Assembly (NCBI RefSeq): GCF_900102055.1 | Contig: NZ_FNBA01000001.1 | Location: 831,085-895,084 of the forward strand | DNA: 64,000 bases | Direction: 5' to 3' | Origin: Ulvibacter litoralis | GTDB taxonomy: Bacteria; Bacteroidota; Bacteroidia; Flavobacteriales; Flavobacteriaceae | Shown: one piece after another, positions 63,144 to 64,000 of the stretch | Layout of the letters: each line of letters begins with the position of its first letter | Numbering within the stretch: position 1 is the first letter of the stretch | Position numbers and translations under genes: made by a program | The notes under the pieces: model-generated | The model's input: only the letters and a program-made list of their open reading frames with translations | What the model was told of the DNA's origin: nothing | Databases searched by the model: none

Positions 63144-64000
63144 TTAATGTTGAATTTTAAGGAGTGCATCAGCAATCTTTCGATCGTTTGCCAATCGCGG
63201 AATCTTGTTCTGTCCCCCTAATTTTCCTTGTGACTTCATATAGGCCTGAAAACTATCTTTTACAAGGGGTTTTATTTTTAATTGCTGCAAAACTTTTCCT
63301 TCAATCAAGTCCTTGTAATAACTGTTTTGTTGTTGCATTAATACATCTAAAACATCTGTTACTTTCTGAAGATTTTCAGGAGCAGTTTCAAACTCTACCA
63401 ACCATTCGTGATGCGGTAATTCTCCTTGCTTCGGAAGAATTTGCGGTGCCACGGTAAATTCAGAAATAGAGAAATTAAACTGTTGCATCACCTCGTTCAT
63501 AGCCTGTTCTACCTCTTTCCCAATCACATGTTCTCCAAAGGCCGAAATAAAATGTTTTATTCTTCCTGAAACAATCACACGATACGGACTCGTAGACGTA
63601 AACTGAACAGTATCGCCAATATTATAACCCCAAAGTCCGGCGTTGGAAGAAATAATCATCACGTAGTTTACATCTTTCTCAACCTCACCAATGGTAAGGC
63701 GTTTCGCATCTGCATCAAAAAAAGTGGAGGCTTCTATAAATTCGTAAAAAATACCGCTGTTTAGCTGAAGCAGCATTCCTTTTTCATCTTGTTTGTCTTG
63801 AAACGCAAAAAAACCTTCACTCGCAGGATACAGCTCAATACTCGGAACTTTTCGTCCAATTAATGCTTCAAATTTTGCGCGATACGGTTCAAAATTAACA
63901 CCACCGTAAATAAACAGATTGAAATTTTTAAACAAGTCTCCCACGTCTTTTCCCGTGGAAGCACGCAACCGCTCAAAATACATCTGTACCCACGACGGAA
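63144..64000 (-). CDS. GH3-family (auxin-responsive promoter family) protein, C-terminal part, cut by window edge
   Basis: The frame is open through the window end, so the N-terminus lies beyond it. The visible residues match the C-terminal half of GH3-like acyl-adenylate enzymes: ELYPASEGFFAFQ, the LTIGEVEKDVNYVMIISSNAGLWGYNIGDTVQFTS region with the YNIGD motif, and a C-terminal SGRIKHFISAFGEHV segment. Plant GH3 proteins conjugate carboxylic acids to amino acids; bacterial members have mostly unknown substrates. It is immediately upstream of the DUF6909 gene on the same strand, a pairing I associate with flavobacterial genomes. Confidence 0.88.
   Translation of the reverse strand, partial: PSWVQMYFERLRASTGKDVGDLFKNFNLFIYGGVNFEPYRAKFEALIGRKVPSIELYPASEGFFAFQDKQDEKGMLLQLNSGIFYEFIEASTFFDADAKRLTIGEVEKDVNYVMIISSNAGLWGYNIGDTVQFTSTSPYRVIVSGRIKHFISAFGEHVIGKEVEQAMNEVMQQFNFSISEFTVAPQILPKQGELPHHEWLVEFETAPENLQKVTDVLDVLMQQQNSYYKDLIEGKVLQQLKIKPLVKDSFQAYMKSQGKLGGQNKIPRLANDRKIADALLKIQH

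Overview
The window looks like a chromosomal segment of a marine-type member of the Flavobacteriaceae (phylum Bacteroidota). Evidence: low-GC DNA, type IX secretion (T9SS) C-terminal sorting domains, a PorW/SprE gliding and secretion lipoprotein, an atp operon without beta and epsilon genes, lipoproteins with the Bacteroidota surface-export signature after the lipid cysteine, absence of Shine-Dalgarno sequences, and repeated TAnnTTTG (-7) promoter boxes close to start codons. No rRNA, tRNA, CRISPR array, insertion sequence or phage gene was recognised.

Layout. 1-5.2 kb: end of an outer-membrane barrel gene, plsC-like acyltransferase, trpS, dprA, an HU/SPOR membrane protein and an acyl-CoA thioesterase. 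5.3-12 kb: two tandem paralogous secreted subtilisin-like (S8) proteases with T9SS tails, each with its own promoter and terminator. 12-18.6 kb (minus strand): an envelope cluster of EnvC-like LytM protein, DUF4292 lipoprotein, TPR protein, sugar nucleotidyltransferase, dut and a polysaccharide flippase. 18.7-28 kb (minus): orphan lipoprotein, atpG-A-H-F-E-B, DUF6168, atpZ-like, bactofilin and porW/sprE. 28-36 kb: mixed housekeeping genes (PaaE-like reductase, TspO-like membrane protein, DinB, GT9 with DUF4254, a divergent HxlR/glyoxalase pair, DUF6427/DUF6341, purD).

36-61.5 kb is a surface-polysaccharide region in two blocks. Block 1 (36.2-46.2 kb) holds a CapK/PaaK-like adenylating enzyme, GT2, a polyprenyl-phosphate sugar transferase, a Wzy-like protein, UDP-xylose formation (Ugd then UXS), a WecG/TagA GT, a methyltransferase and a second Wzy-like protein. 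Block 2 (50-61.4 kb, one long minus-strand unit) holds a GT4, two more Wzy-like proteins, pyruvyltransferase, flippase, WecC, WecB, a Wzz-like protein, RfbD, RfbC and a decayed rfbB. Two divergent genes for surface lipoproteins with repeats sit between the blocks, separated by a short 7-bp tandem repeat. The window ends with a DUF6909 gene whose C-terminus looks like a nucleoside phosphorylase/nucleosidase, and a partial GH3-family gene.

How it fits together: WecB/WecC can supply UDP-ManNAcA, Ugd/UXS UDP-xylose, and RfbC/RfbD late steps of dTDP-rhamnose, although rfbB is broken here and rfbA is absent from the window. The sugar transferase would start lipid-linked units, the GTs extend them, the pyruvyltransferase decorates them, and flippase/Wzy/Wzz export and polymerise them. 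PorW/SprE belongs to the machine that would export the two S8 proteases. The most interesting signals are strong hairpins in the atp operon placed after the high-copy subunits, the DUF6909/GH3 pair, the eroded dTDP-sugar gene, and the repeat-bearing lipoprotein locus inside the polysaccharide region.
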